From Reyranella sp. (GTDB lineage Bacteria; Pseudomonadota; Alphaproteobacteria; Reyranellales; Reyranellaceae): 5,529 nt of DNA. Both the position numbers and the translations under genes were made by a program. The notes beneath the pieces are model-generated. The model did not search any database. It was not told the origin of the DNA and saw only the letters and a program-made list of their open reading frames with translations. Shown here piece after piece: positions 1-5,529 of this stretch. The stretch's first letter is position 1, and every line of letters begins with the position of its first letter. The stretch is from positions 1 through 5,529 of the forward strand of contig JAUXST010000587.1 in assembly GCA_030679805.1 (NCBI GenBank), written 5' to 3'.

Positions 1-953
1 ACCGCCTTGACGTCGCCGATGTTCAGCATCCGGTCGAGATGGAAGACGTGCACCGTGGGGGTCTGGACCGGGATCTCGAGCTGATCGAACAGGAAATCGC
101 GCAACTCGGCTGGCATGGCGCTGTTGACGGAGATGGAGATCAGATCGCCGCGCCGGCGGCGCTTGAGGGCGCTCTCGTAGAGGAGGACGAGATCCTCGGC
201 CTCCTCGTTGATCTCGACGTCGCTATCGCGGATCACGCGGAAAAACGCCTGCTCGATGACCTCGTAGCCCGGGAAGAGCCGGGGAAGATAAATATCGACC
301 AGATCCTCGAGCGGCAGGAACCGGATCGCCGTGCCCGGCAGTCGCACGAACCGATCGACCTGCGACGGCAACGGCAGCAGCGCCATCAGCGGGCGCCGGT
401 CGTCCTTGCGCTGCAGCTTCAGGATGGCGGAAAAGCCGCCATTGACGATGAACGGGAACGGGTGCGCCGGATCGATGGCCAGCGGCGTCAAGATCGGGAA
501 GACCTGATCGATAAAATACTGATCGAGCCAGGTCCGCTCGCTGGCGGACAGCTCGTCGGAACCGAGGACGGCAATCCCCGCGTCGCGCAGGTCGTCCTGG
601 AGGGCGGCCCAAACGTCCTGCTGATGGGCCATGAGGCTCGAGGCGCGGTCGCGGATCGCCAGCAGCTGCTCGGCCGGCATAATTCCATCATCGCTCAAGA
701 GGGTCGATCGGGTCTGGAGCATATCGACGAGACCGGCCACCCGGACCATGTAGAATTCGTCGAGATTGTCGGCCGAAATCGACAGGAACCTGACACGTTC
801 GAGGAGCGGATGGCGCTTGTTGCTGGCTTCCTCGAGGACCCGCATGTTGAAGGCGAGCCACGACAGTTCCCGGTTGATGAAACGCTGCGGGCTCTCGGGG
901 CCTATCTCGACGGCCGCTGTCAGGTCGATTGTCGTGTCGAGGGCGTCCATCAT
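1..953 (-). CDS. ppk1: Polyphosphate kinase 1, N-terminal part (runs off the left edge)
   Basis: PPK1 reversibly transfers the ATP gamma-phosphate onto inorganic polyphosphate, via a phosphohistidine intermediate, usually at the inner membrane. The visible 317 codons are open without frameshift. Residues 25-75 hold the family N-terminal signature: FINRELSWLAFN, then RHPLLERVRFLSISADNLDEFYMVRVAG. N63 in NLDEF aligns by eye with E. coli Asn45, near the nucleotide site. From about residue 125 the head domain follows (PILTPLAID, HPFPFI, the basic stretch KRRRRGDL, MPAELRDFL). The catalytic C-terminal half with the phosphorylated histidine lies outside the window, so activity cannot be judged. I chose the ATG at 953 because it gives a usual-length leader before FINREL and follows a G-rich stretch; the adjacent ATG at 950 and an in-frame ATG at 1010 are alternatives. 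It is divergent from the SixA-like gene. The family call is secure. Confidence 0.96.
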   Translation of the reverse strand, partial: MMDALDTTIDLTAAVEIGPESPQRFINRELSWLAFNMRVLEEASNKRHPLLERVRFLSISADNLDEFYMVRVAGLVDMLQTRSTLLSDDGIMPAEQLLAIRDRASSLMAHQQDVWAALQDDLRDAGIAVLGSDELSASERTWLDQYFIDQVFPILTPLAIDPAHPFPFIVNGGFSAILKLQRKDDRRPLMALLPLPSQVDRFVRLPGTAIRFLPLEDLVDIYLPRLFPGYEVIEQAFFRVIRDSDVEINEEAEDLVLLYESALKRRRRGDLISISVNSAMPAELRDFLFDQLEIPVQTPTVHVFHLDRMLNIGDVKA

Positions 954-969
954 TGCCCCCTGCGGGGCA
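954..969 (-). promoter_or_regulatory. GC hairpin over the ppk1 ribosome-binding site
   Basis: Read on the ppk1 strand, TGCCCC, loop GCAG and GGGGCA form a perfect 6-bp GC-rich stem that ends one base before the ATG at 953. The only Shine-Dalgarno-like stretch (AGGGGG) lies in the loop edge and 3' arm, so folding would mask it. The inverted repeat is seen directly; a role in limiting translation is inference and assumes the 953 or 950 start is real. Confidence 0.4.
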
Positions 970-1007
970 TCTCCCGATACTTGTTCACGGAAACGGTAAC
1001 CCCTCAT

Positions 1008-1022
1008 CATGACAGTGTCATG
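1008..1022. repeat. Perfect 15-base palindrome in the ppk1-sixA intergenic region
   Basis: CATGACA-G-TGTCATG is an exact inverted repeat with 7-base arms around one central base. It lies in the more AT-rich half of the only intergenic space in the window longer than about 25 bases, between two divergent genes. It overlaps the Pho-box-like element. The symmetry would suit a homodimeric regulator serving either gene; no known operator is recognised with certainty. Confidence 0.6.
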
Positions 1023-1026
1023 GCAT
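1009..1026 (-). promoter_or_regulatory. Pho-box-like element upstream of ppk1
   Basis: On the ppk1 strand the sequence is ATGCCAT-GACA-CTGTCAT. Compared with the PhoB site pattern CTGTCAT-N4-CTGTCAT, the second half matches 7 of 7 and the first 5 of 7, with the correct 11-base period. A weak -10 candidate, TACCGT (998-993), starts ten bases downstream, about the usual Pho-promoter spacing, and would give a transcript starting upstream of the 953 ATG. ppk is phosphate-regulated in several bacteria. The A-rich spacer typical of E. coli boxes is absent. The match is seen; PhoB binding is inference. Confidence 0.4.
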
Positions 1027-1061
1027 TTCAATAAGTGATTGTTTTAGAAGCATTTTATCGG

Positions 1062-1595
1062 ATGGCGCCCGTGAAGAACATTCTCCTCCTGAGACATGCA
1101 AAATCGGCCTGGAGCGACACGACGCTGAGCGATCACGATCGCCCCCTCAACCGCCGTGGTGAACGCGCCGCCAAAGCCATCGGCGATCATCTGGCGCAGC
1201 ATGGCCCCCGCCCCGATCTCGTCCTGTGCTCCACCGCCATGAGAACCCGCCAGACCCTGGCGCCCGTGATCAAGCGGCTGGGCACGCACGCGCCACCGAT
1301 CGCACTGGAGGACACGCTCTATCTCGCCTCCGAGGAGAGCTTGCTGGAGCGCCTGCAGGCGGTGGCCGACGACATCACGACCGTCCTGCTGGTGGGCCAC
1401 AACGACGGCATCTGGCGGCTGGCCGAGATGCTTGCCGGCCACGGGCAGCCGGCACGTCTCGCCGCCTTGCAGGAAAAATATCCGACCGGGACGCTCGCGA
1501 CGCTCCAGTTTCCGGACGGGCCCTGGCGCGACCTCGCGGCCGGCTCAGGCGACCTGGTCGCCTTCGTCCGGCCGCGTGATCTGATGCGCCGCTGA
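1062..1595 (+). CDS. SixA-type histidine phosphatase family protein
   Basis: A 177-residue single-domain member of the histidine phosphatase (phosphoglycerate mutase-like) superfamily, closest by motif to SixA phosphohistidine phosphatases. Motifs in order: the catalytic LLLRHAKSAW with R11 and nucleophile H12; the SixA-type DRPLNRRG at 26-33; CSTAMRTRQT at 56-65 with the phosphate-pocket arginine (R61 or R63); E83 followed by LY; and LLVGHNDG with the second active-site H113. All expected catalytic residues are present. There is no signal peptide or membrane segment, so it is probably cytoplasmic. E. coli SixA acts on phosphohistidine of phosphotransfer proteins; the substrate here is unknown. 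I chose the ATG at 1062, nine residues before RH; GTG at 1035 or GTG at 1071 are possible, and no start has a strong Shine-Dalgarno sequence. It is divergent from ppk1 and convergent with the dehydrogenase gene. Confidence 0.9.
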   Translation: MAPVKNILLLRHAKSAWSDTTLSDHDRPLNRRGERAAKAIGDHLAQHGPRPDLVLCSTAMRTRQTLAPVIKRLGTHAPPIALEDTLYLASEESLLERLQAVADDITTVLLVGHNDGIWRLAEMLAGHGQPARLAALQEKYPTGTLATLQFPDGPWRDLAAGSGDLVAFVRPRDLMRR

Positions 1596-1599
1596 AGCC

Positions 1600-2379
1600 T
1601 CAGTACGTGCCCGGATACTGGCCACCGTCCATCAGGATGTTCTGCCCGGTCATGTAACCCGCGTGCATGCTGCACAGGAACGCGCACATCATGCCGAACT
1701 CCTCCGCCGTGCCGAAGCGGCCGGCGGGATGGGCCTTGGCGTTCGCTGCGTACTCCTCGTCGAAGCTGCGCCCGGCCTTAGCCGCGCGCGTCTTCATGGT
1801 GCCGCGCAGGCGGTCGGTGTCGAACGGCCCCGGCAGCAGGCCGTTGATGGTGACGCCGTGCCTGATCGTCGTGCGCGACACGCCGGCGACGAAGCCGGTG
1901 AGGCCGCTGCGCGCGCCGTTGCTGAGGCCGAGAATGTCGATCGGCGCCTTCACCGAGCTCGAGGTGATGTTCACGATGCGGCCGAAGCCGCGCTTCATCA
2001 TGCCGTCGACCGTCGCCTTGATGAACTCGATCGGCGTCAGCATGTTGGCGTCGATCGCCTTGATCCAGTCGTCGCGTTTCCAGTCGCGGAAATCGCCCGG
2101 CGGCGGTCCACCGGCGTTGTTGACGATGATGTCCGGCTCCGGACAGGCGGCGAGGACGGCATTGCGTCCCGCCTCGGTGGTGACGTCGACCGCGATCGCC
2201 GTCACCTTGACGCCGGTCGCCTTGCGGATTTCCTCCGCCGTCGCGTCGAGTTCGGACTTGGTGCGGGCGTTGATGACGAGGTCGACGCCCTCGTGGGCCA
2301 GCGCCATGGCGCAGCCCTTCCCCAATCCCTTGCTTGCCGCGCAGACGATCGCCTTGCGGCCCCTGATTCCCATATCCAT
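1600..2379 (-). CDS. Atypical SDR-family oxidoreductase (FabG-like, altered active site)
   Basis: A 259-residue Rossmann-fold protein of the short-chain dehydrogenase/reductase superfamily, of normal length. The fold signature is clear: a glycine-rich turn (C13 to G20, AASKGLG), NAR at 37-39, D65-V66, NNAGG at 87-91, N112, a TSSS strand end at 139-142, the PGP segment at 183-185 and C-terminal GQNILMDGG. The active site is not canonical: where YxxxK is expected, 13 residues after S140, it has S153-N-G-A-R157. The first glycine of TGxxxGxG is A14. From recall it resembles the BKR-like SDR subgroup (cd05344), described as lacking a perfect NAD motif and tetrad. R39 would favour NADP(H) if cofactor is bound. 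Substrate and activity are unknown, so a FabG name would be unsafe. It starts ten bases after the DUF2147 stop with a good Shine-Dalgarno sequence and is probably last in the operon. Confidence 0.95.
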   Translation of the reverse strand: MDMGIRGRKAIVCAASKGLGKGCAMALAHEGVDLVINARTKSELDATAEEIRKATGVKVTAIAVDVTTEAGRNAVLAACPEPDIIVNNAGGPPPGDFRDWKRDDWIKAIDANMLTPIEFIKATVDGMMKRGFGRIVNITSSSVKAPIDILGLSNGARSGLTGFVAGVSRTTIRHGVTINGLLPGPFDTDRLRGTMKTRAAKAGRSFDEEYAANAKAHPAGRFGTAEEFGMMCAFLCSMHAGYMTGQNILMDGGQYPGTY

Positions 2380-2385
2380 TTTCAG

Positions 2386-2391
2386 CTCCCT
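2386..2391 (-). promoter_or_regulatory. Ribosome-binding site of the SDR gene
   Basis: On the gene strand AGGGAG lies six bases before the ATG at 2379. It overlaps the TAG stop of the DUF2147 gene (2392-2390), so terminating ribosomes pass over it. This supports the 2379 start rather than the in-frame ATG at 2373, and supports co-transcription of the two genes. Confidence 0.75.
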
Positions 2392-2851
2392 ATTTCGCGC
2401 GTGTCCAAATCTGCGTCTCGCCGAACATCGGCGAGCCGACGTAGCCGCGCAAGCGAAGCGTGCCGTCGGGCTGCAGGGTGATATTGGCCGAATAGATCTT
2501 GCCGTTCTCGCCGTTGTAGATCTGGCCGCCTTCGAAGACGTTGGGATCCGACGTCTTCTTGAACCCCCAGATCAGCGGCATGCCCAGGACCTTGCGGCTG
2601 CGCAGAGCCGGGTTCTGGTTGCGGAAGTCGTTTGCCACCTCGGGCGCCACCACGACGCCATCCGGTCCAGTGGGATTGATCAGGCCGGCGATGAAGCCGC
2701 ACAGCGCGCCACTTGCGGGATCGGCGCATGCTTCGATCCGGACCTGCGCCTTGCCCGACGCTGTCAGCCACATGCCCATAGCCGACGGCGCCTGAGCCGA
2801 CGCCGGCGTAGCCGCTGCCGCGAACACTGCAGCCAGAAACAGTCTTCTCAT
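2390..2851 (-). CDS. Secreted DUF2147 family protein
   Basis: A 153-residue protein with an N-terminal Sec signal: R2-R3, a hydrophobic alanine-rich core to about residue 14, and ASA at 17-19 as a likely signal peptidase I site; the mature part is about 134 residues. The mature region follows the DUF2147 pattern: GMWLT at 26-30, two cysteines (C42 and C51) likely to form a disulfide, NDFRNQNPALRSRKVLG at 74-90, GGQIYNGENGKIYSA at 108-122, LRLRGYVG at 132-139 and a terminal TQIWTR. Members are small periplasmic or exported beta-rich proteins of unknown biochemical role, so none is assigned. Its ATG overlaps the hda stop in an ATGA junction, and AGGGGG four bases upstream is its ribosome-binding site. 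It is not homologous to its neighbours; co-expression with hda looks like operon packing. Confidence 0.93.
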   Translation of the reverse strand: MRRLFLAAVFAAAATPASAQAPSAMGMWLTASGKAQVRIEACADPASGALCGFIAGLINPTGPDGVVVAPEVANDFRNQNPALRSRKVLGMPLIWGFKKTSDPNVFEGGQIYNGENGKIYSANITLQPDGTLRLRGYVGSPMFGETQIWTRAK

Positions 2852-3552
2852 CGTTCCCCCTGAAGTCCCGCAGACAGCCGGGACAGTTCTTCCAGCACGT
2901 CGACGGCCAGCCTGCGATCGATTTCCCTCTGCTCGACCAGCCCGCGGCGATCGAGCGCCGCCACCACCCGCCGCGCCGACTCCGCCGACCTCTCCATGTG
3001 CGACACCAGATACTGCACGACGCCGGCGCCCGCGTGCAATTGCCTGTCGCCGAGTTGTTTCAGGATGATCGATCCCAGCAGTTCGTCATCGGGAGGCGCC
3101 ACCGCCACGGCAGGCGCTGCCCGCAGACGCGACGCCAGGTCCGGCAGCGCGATCGACCAATGGGCGGGCGGCAGCGCCGACGTGAGCAACAGATAACCTC
3201 CGCGCTCGCGCAGCAGGTTGTAAAGATGGAGCAGGGCGCGTTCCGGAGCATGCTCCGCACCCTCGACGACGATCGTCGGGGAAGCGGTCGCCATGTCGGA
3301 AAGGTCGGCGACACTCTTGCCCTCGAGGGCCCTGCCATCGACGACGATCGCGCCGGCGCGCGCCGCCCAGATGCGGGCGAGGTGGGTCTTGCCGCAGCCC
3401 GTCGGCCCGCTCAGCGCCAGTGCCGGCGCCGGCCAGTCGGGCCACTGGTCGATCCAGGCCAATGCCTCTCGATTGCCACTGGCGACGACGAAATCGTCAC
3501 GGGCGTAGGTCGGCGGCGGCAGCGCGAGATCGAGGGTGAGCTGATTGGGCAT
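2848..3552 (-). CDS. hdaA: DnaA regulatory inactivator Hda/HdaA-type AAA+ protein
   Basis: A 234-residue protein resembling DnaA domain III without the DNA-binding domain, the normal size for Hda. Hda bound to the DNA-loaded sliding clamp stimulates hydrolysis of DnaA-bound ATP and so limits re-initiation. QLTLDL at residues 4-9 is the expected clamp-binding motif (QLSLPL in E. coli Hda). Walker A is GPTGCGKT at 49-56. The Walker B position reads TIVVEGAEH (93-101), with E97 and G98 where acidic DD-type residues are common. LLLTS at 121-125 is the sensor 1 strand, and LPDLASRLR at 136-144 holds R142, which aligns with the E. coli Hda arginine finger. ERSAESARRVVAALD at 187-201 is the sensor 2 region. 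It starts seven bases after the permease stop, with no recognisable Shine-Dalgarno sequence. Placement between an AI-2E permease gene and ppk1 matches the usual alphaproteobacterial neighbourhood, from recall. Confidence 0.91.
   Translation of the reverse strand: MPNQLTLDLALPPPTYARDDFVVASGNREALAWIDQWPDWPAPALALSGPTGCGKTHLARIWAARAGAIVVDGRALEGKSVADLSDMATASPTIVVEGAEHAPERALLHLYNLLRERGGYLLLTSALPPAHWSIALPDLASRLRAAPAVAVAPPDDELLGSIILKQLGDRQLHAGAGVVQYLVSHMERSAESARRVVAALDRRGLVEQREIDRRLAVDVLEELSRLSAGLQGER
2856..2861 (-). promoter_or_regulatory. Ribosome-binding site of the DUF2147 gene
   Basis: AGGGGG on the gene strand sits four bases before the ATG at 2851, inside the last codons of hda. With the 4-base ATGA overlap it supports this start and suggests translational coupling to hda. 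Confidence 0.6.
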
Positions 3553-3559
3553 CGGCCGG

Positions 3560-4642
3560 TCAGCCGGATGTGCTGCCGCGGTAGATCGCGCTTTCGCGAT
3601 AGCGGCTGATCAGGTGCCGCACGATCACGCCGACCACCGACGCCGTCGGCACCGCGACCAGCACACCCACGAATCCGAACAGCGACCCGCCGGCCAGCAG
3701 GGCGAACATGATCCACACCGGATGCAGCCCAACCCTGTCGCCGACCAGCTTGGGCGACAGCACATTGCCTTCCATGGTCTGGCCGAAAAGAAACACGGCG
3801 GCGACCTTGGCGACGCCCATCCACTCCGGGGGAAACTGCGCCAGCGCCATGCCGATCGCCATCACGGCGCCGACGAAGGTGCCGACGAAGGGAATGAACG
3901 AGATGGCGCCCGCGATCACGCCGATGACGAGGCCGAACTGCAGGCCAACGAGCGACAGGCCGATCGCATAGATCGAGCCGAGGCAGAGGCAGACCAGCGC
4001 CTGGCCGCGCAGATAGCCCGCAATGGCGGCATTGGACTCTCGGGCGAGCTTGCGGATCGTGTCGGCGTGGTCGAGCGGCAGCGCGCCGTCGATCGCGGCC
4101 AGGACCTTTTCCCAGTCGCGCAGCATGTAGAACGTCACCACCGGGGTGATGAACAGCAGGCCGAGAAGGTTGATGATCGCCACGCCGCGCTGTGCCACCT
4201 GACCGACGACGCTGCCGGCCACGGCGAGTGCACCGCCGGCCCATTGAGCGGCTTTCGCCTGCAAATCCTGGACACTGAGCGGCTGCATCCCGAGTTTGTG
4301 CATCAGGGGCTCGATCATCGGCTGGATCCGCATCGACGCCTTCACGACGTACTCGGGCACTTTCACGATCAGCGCCTGCACCTGCCCGAACAGCGGCGGC
4401 AGGATCGCCATGGCGACGGCGACGGTCAGCAGCACGGCCACGATCGTCACCGCGGCCGTGGCCATCGTGCGCGAAAGTCCGAGCCTCTGCAGTCGGTGGA
4501 CGACGGGGTCGAGGAAATAGGCGACGACGATACCGACCACGAAGGGCAGCAGGATGTCGTTCAGGAGCCAGAGGACGAGCAAGAAGACGGCCGCGGCGCC
4601 CAACCAGAAGCGCCAACGGTTGGCGTTGGCCGGTTGCGTCAT
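3560..4642 (-). CDS. AI-2E/PerM family membrane transporter
   Basis: A 360-residue polytopic inner-membrane protein of the AI-2E transporter (PerM/YdiK/TqsA-like) family. Hydrophobic segments lie near residues 13-27, 30-44 and 61-83. A long amphipathic loop (about 85-150) follows, then segments near 154-174, 214-234, 236-254, 256-268, 277-290 and 309-345. Family hallmarks: GIVVAYFLDPVVHRL (37-51), ISFIPFVGTFVG (247-258), and GNVLSPKLVGDRVGLHP (292-308) followed by ALLAGGSLFGFVGVLVAVP. Some members export autoinducer-2 and others act as cation/proton antiporters, so the substrate is open; the family name is not evidence of quorum sensing. The ATG at 4642 is preferred over an in-frame GTG at 4687: the latter adds a low-complexity Ala-rich leader overlapping the upstream gene, while 4642 follows G-rich sequence (GGGG at 4654-4651). 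It is 23 bases after the DUF2066 stop and seven before hda. Confidence 0.95.
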   Translation of the reverse strand: MTQPANANRWRFWLGAAAVFLLVLWLLNDILLPFVVGIVVAYFLDPVVHRLQRLGLSRTMATAAVTIVAVLLTVAVAMAILPPLFGQVQALIVKVPEYVVKASMRIQPMIEPLMHKLGMQPLSVQDLQAKAAQWAGGALAVAGSVVGQVAQRGVAIINLLGLLFITPVVTFYMLRDWEKVLAAIDGALPLDHADTIRKLARESNAAIAGYLRGQALVCLCLGSIYAIGLSLVGLQFGLVIGVIAGAISFIPFVGTFVGAVMAIGMALAQFPPEWMGVAKVAAVFLFGQTMEGNVLSPKLVGDRVGLHPVWIMFALLAGGSLFGFVGVLVAVPTASVVGVIVRHLISRYRESAIYRGSTSG

Positions 4643-4665
4643 CTCCCCTGCCCCGCCTTTCGCCG

Positions 4666-5529
4666 TCACCGCGGCTGCAGCCGCCACTGATCGGCGTCCT
4701 TGTCCAGCGTCAGGCCGGCCTGAGCCAGCGTGCGCTGCAGTTCCTCGGCGGTGCCGTAGTACTCGAGATGCAACTCGGCCCGGTCGGACTCAAGCGACCG
4801 CACGGCGACACTCTTGACCGCCGGCACGGCACCCAGGCGCTGACGAACCCGCACCCAGTCGCCCAGTGCGCGGAGCGGCACCACGACGTCGAGCGCATCC
4901 TGTGAGTCGCGGCGGACGACGGCGATGCTGCGCCAATCCTCGTCCAGCCGCGCATGCATCTTCTTGGCGGCCTCGCCGAGCTGGGCGGCGCCCTCGACCG
5001 GAACCGGGGTGATCTCGCTGCGCGCGCCGGTTCGCATGTCGTAGCGAACACCGCCGACGCTGAGCGCACCAGTCTCCTTGTCGCCGGCGACGACGGCCAC
5101 GATGATGGTGGGGGCGCGATAGCGATCATTCAGCCGCGACAGGGCCGTCACGTCGCCGACAAAGGCCTCCTCGGCCGACAGCGCGCTCTGATCGGTCGGA
5201 TCGCCGCGCACCACCGTCACCGGCACCGCACTGCCCGCCGTGTCGAGGGTCCGCCATGCTTCGCGCCAAGCGTTGCGGTCGTCCAGGGCTTCGACGCCGG
5301 CCTTGCCCTTCCACAGCGGAACGACCAGGGCCGGACGAGCGACAGTCTCGGCCACTTTCACGCCGCTCTCGGCCAACCAGGCCTTCGCCTGATCGGCGGC
5401 GAACACGACGTTCAACGTTGCGATATAGCGGTTGGGCGAGGATCGCTCGCGGACGAACTCGACACCGCGGACCCTGTTGTCGAGCCGGGCGTCGTCGAGT
5501 GGCAGCACCCGGCTGCGATCTTCCGCCGC
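4666..5529 (-). CDS. DUF2066 domain-containing protein (N-terminus beyond the right edge)
   Basis: The last 287 residues of a larger protein; the frame is open to the window end, and the GTG at 5508 is an internal codon rather than a start. The visible part matches DUF2066 proteins from recall: VEFVRERSSPNRYIATLNVVF near residues 28-48 of the visible part, then a VVPLWKGKAG segment, NAWREAW, a VPVTVVRGDPTDQ stretch, and an alternating hydrophobic C-terminal region ending VRSLESDRAELHLEYYGTAEEL. The expected export signal would lie outside the window, so location is not visible; family members are usually predicted to be periplasmic. Function is unknown. It is first among the visible genes of the minus-strand unit, 23 bases before the permease gene, a pairing common in alphaproteobacteria from recall, which hints at a shared envelope role. 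Confidence 0.88.
   Translation of the reverse strand, partial: AAEDRSRVLPLDDARLDNRVRGVEFVRERSSPNRYIATLNVVFAADQAKAWLAESGVKVAETVARPALVVPLWKGKAGVEALDDRNAWREAWRTLDTAGSAVPVTVVRGDPTDQSALSAEEAFVGDVTALSRLNDRYRAPTIIVAVVAGDKETGALSVGGVRYDMRTGARSEITPVPVEGAAQLGEAAKKMHARLDEDWRSIAVVRRDSQDALDVVVPLRALGDWVRVRQRLGAVPAVKSVAVRSLESDRAELHLEYYGTAEELQRTLAQAGLTLDKDADQWRLQPR

Noticed and set aside
39..1034. A 331-codon open frame on the plus strand opposite ppk1
   Set aside because: It is antisense to a clear PPK1 sequence, has low-complexity Asp/Glu/Arg-rich composition with no domain, and is the expected shadow of GC-rich coding DNA.
1009..1037. A sigma-70-like promoter for the SixA-like gene (ATGACA as -35)
   Set aside because: ATGACA resembles a -35 box, but no convincing -10 hexamer lies 16-18 bases downstream, so no promoter is called.
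1035..1061. GTG at 1035 as the start of the SixA-like gene
   Set aside because: It adds nine residues not expected before the RH motif and has no ribosome-binding site; ATG at 1062 gives a normal N-terminus.
1663..2863. Plus-strand open frames of 272 and 398 codons opposite the SDR and DUF2147 genes
   Set aside because: They run antisense across two well-supported genes and their junction, and show no recognisable motif or ribosome-binding site.
3560..4642. A quorum-sensing role for the AI-2E family permease
   Set aside because: Nothing in the window makes or senses autoinducer-2, and the family includes ion antiporters; the name alone is not evidence.
3411..4690. Long frames opposite or shifted against the permease gene (401 codons minus, 381 codons plus)
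   Set aside because: The products are Arg/His/Asp-rich with no fold signature, whereas the 4642 to 3560 frame has clear membrane segments and AI-2E family motifs.
1..5529. A new defence, mobile or biosynthetic system
   Set aside because: All seven genes belong to known families with intact frames; there are no transposase, integrase, toxin-antitoxin, CRISPR or repeat-array features.

Overview
The window is GC-rich, closely packed chromosomal DNA. Gene content and order point to an alphaproteobacterium: a DUF2066 protein, an AI-2E-family permease, a short DnaA-like Hda/HdaA protein, and polyphosphate kinase next door. Protein character fits a Rhodospirillales- or Reyranella-like lineage, but this rank is a weak inference from recall. 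Seven protein-coding genes are supported. Two are cut by the window edges: ppk1 at the left loses its C-terminal part, and the DUF2066 gene at the right loses its N-terminal part. No RNA gene, insertion sequence, CRISPR array or attachment site was seen, and no stretch over about 110 bases lacks a gene.

Layout, right to left on the minus strand: DUF2066 protein (5529 to 4666), AI-2E/PerM-type permease (4642 to 3560), Hda-type replication regulator (3552 to 2848), secreted DUF2147 protein (2851 to 2390), and an atypical short-chain dehydrogenase (2379 to 1600). Gaps are 23 and 7 bases, then a 4-base ATGA overlap, then 10 bases, so these five genes look like one transcription unit. A SixA-type histidine phosphatase gene (1062 to 1595, plus strand) runs tail-to-tail into the dehydrogenase gene with only four bases between stops. 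It is divergent from ppk1 (953 to 1, minus strand), and the two share a 108-base intergenic region.

The genes are mostly housekeeping. Hda acts on DnaA at the sliding clamp; PPK1 makes polyphosphate; the SixA-like enzyme is probably a phosphohistidine or small-phosphoester phosphatase; the permease, DUF2066 and DUF2147 proteins act at or outside the inner membrane. No pathway linking all seven can be read from the sequence.

I do not see a clearly new multi-gene system. The items most worth a second look are: (1) a Pho-box-like element and perfect 15-base palindrome between ppk1 and sixA, oriented toward ppk1; (2) a GC hairpin that would bury the ppk1 ribosome-binding site; (3) a dehydrogenase whose catalytic Tyr and Lys are Ser and Arg and whose glycine-rich motif is altered; (4) an Hda with a degenerate Walker B and no visible Shine-Dalgarno sequence.
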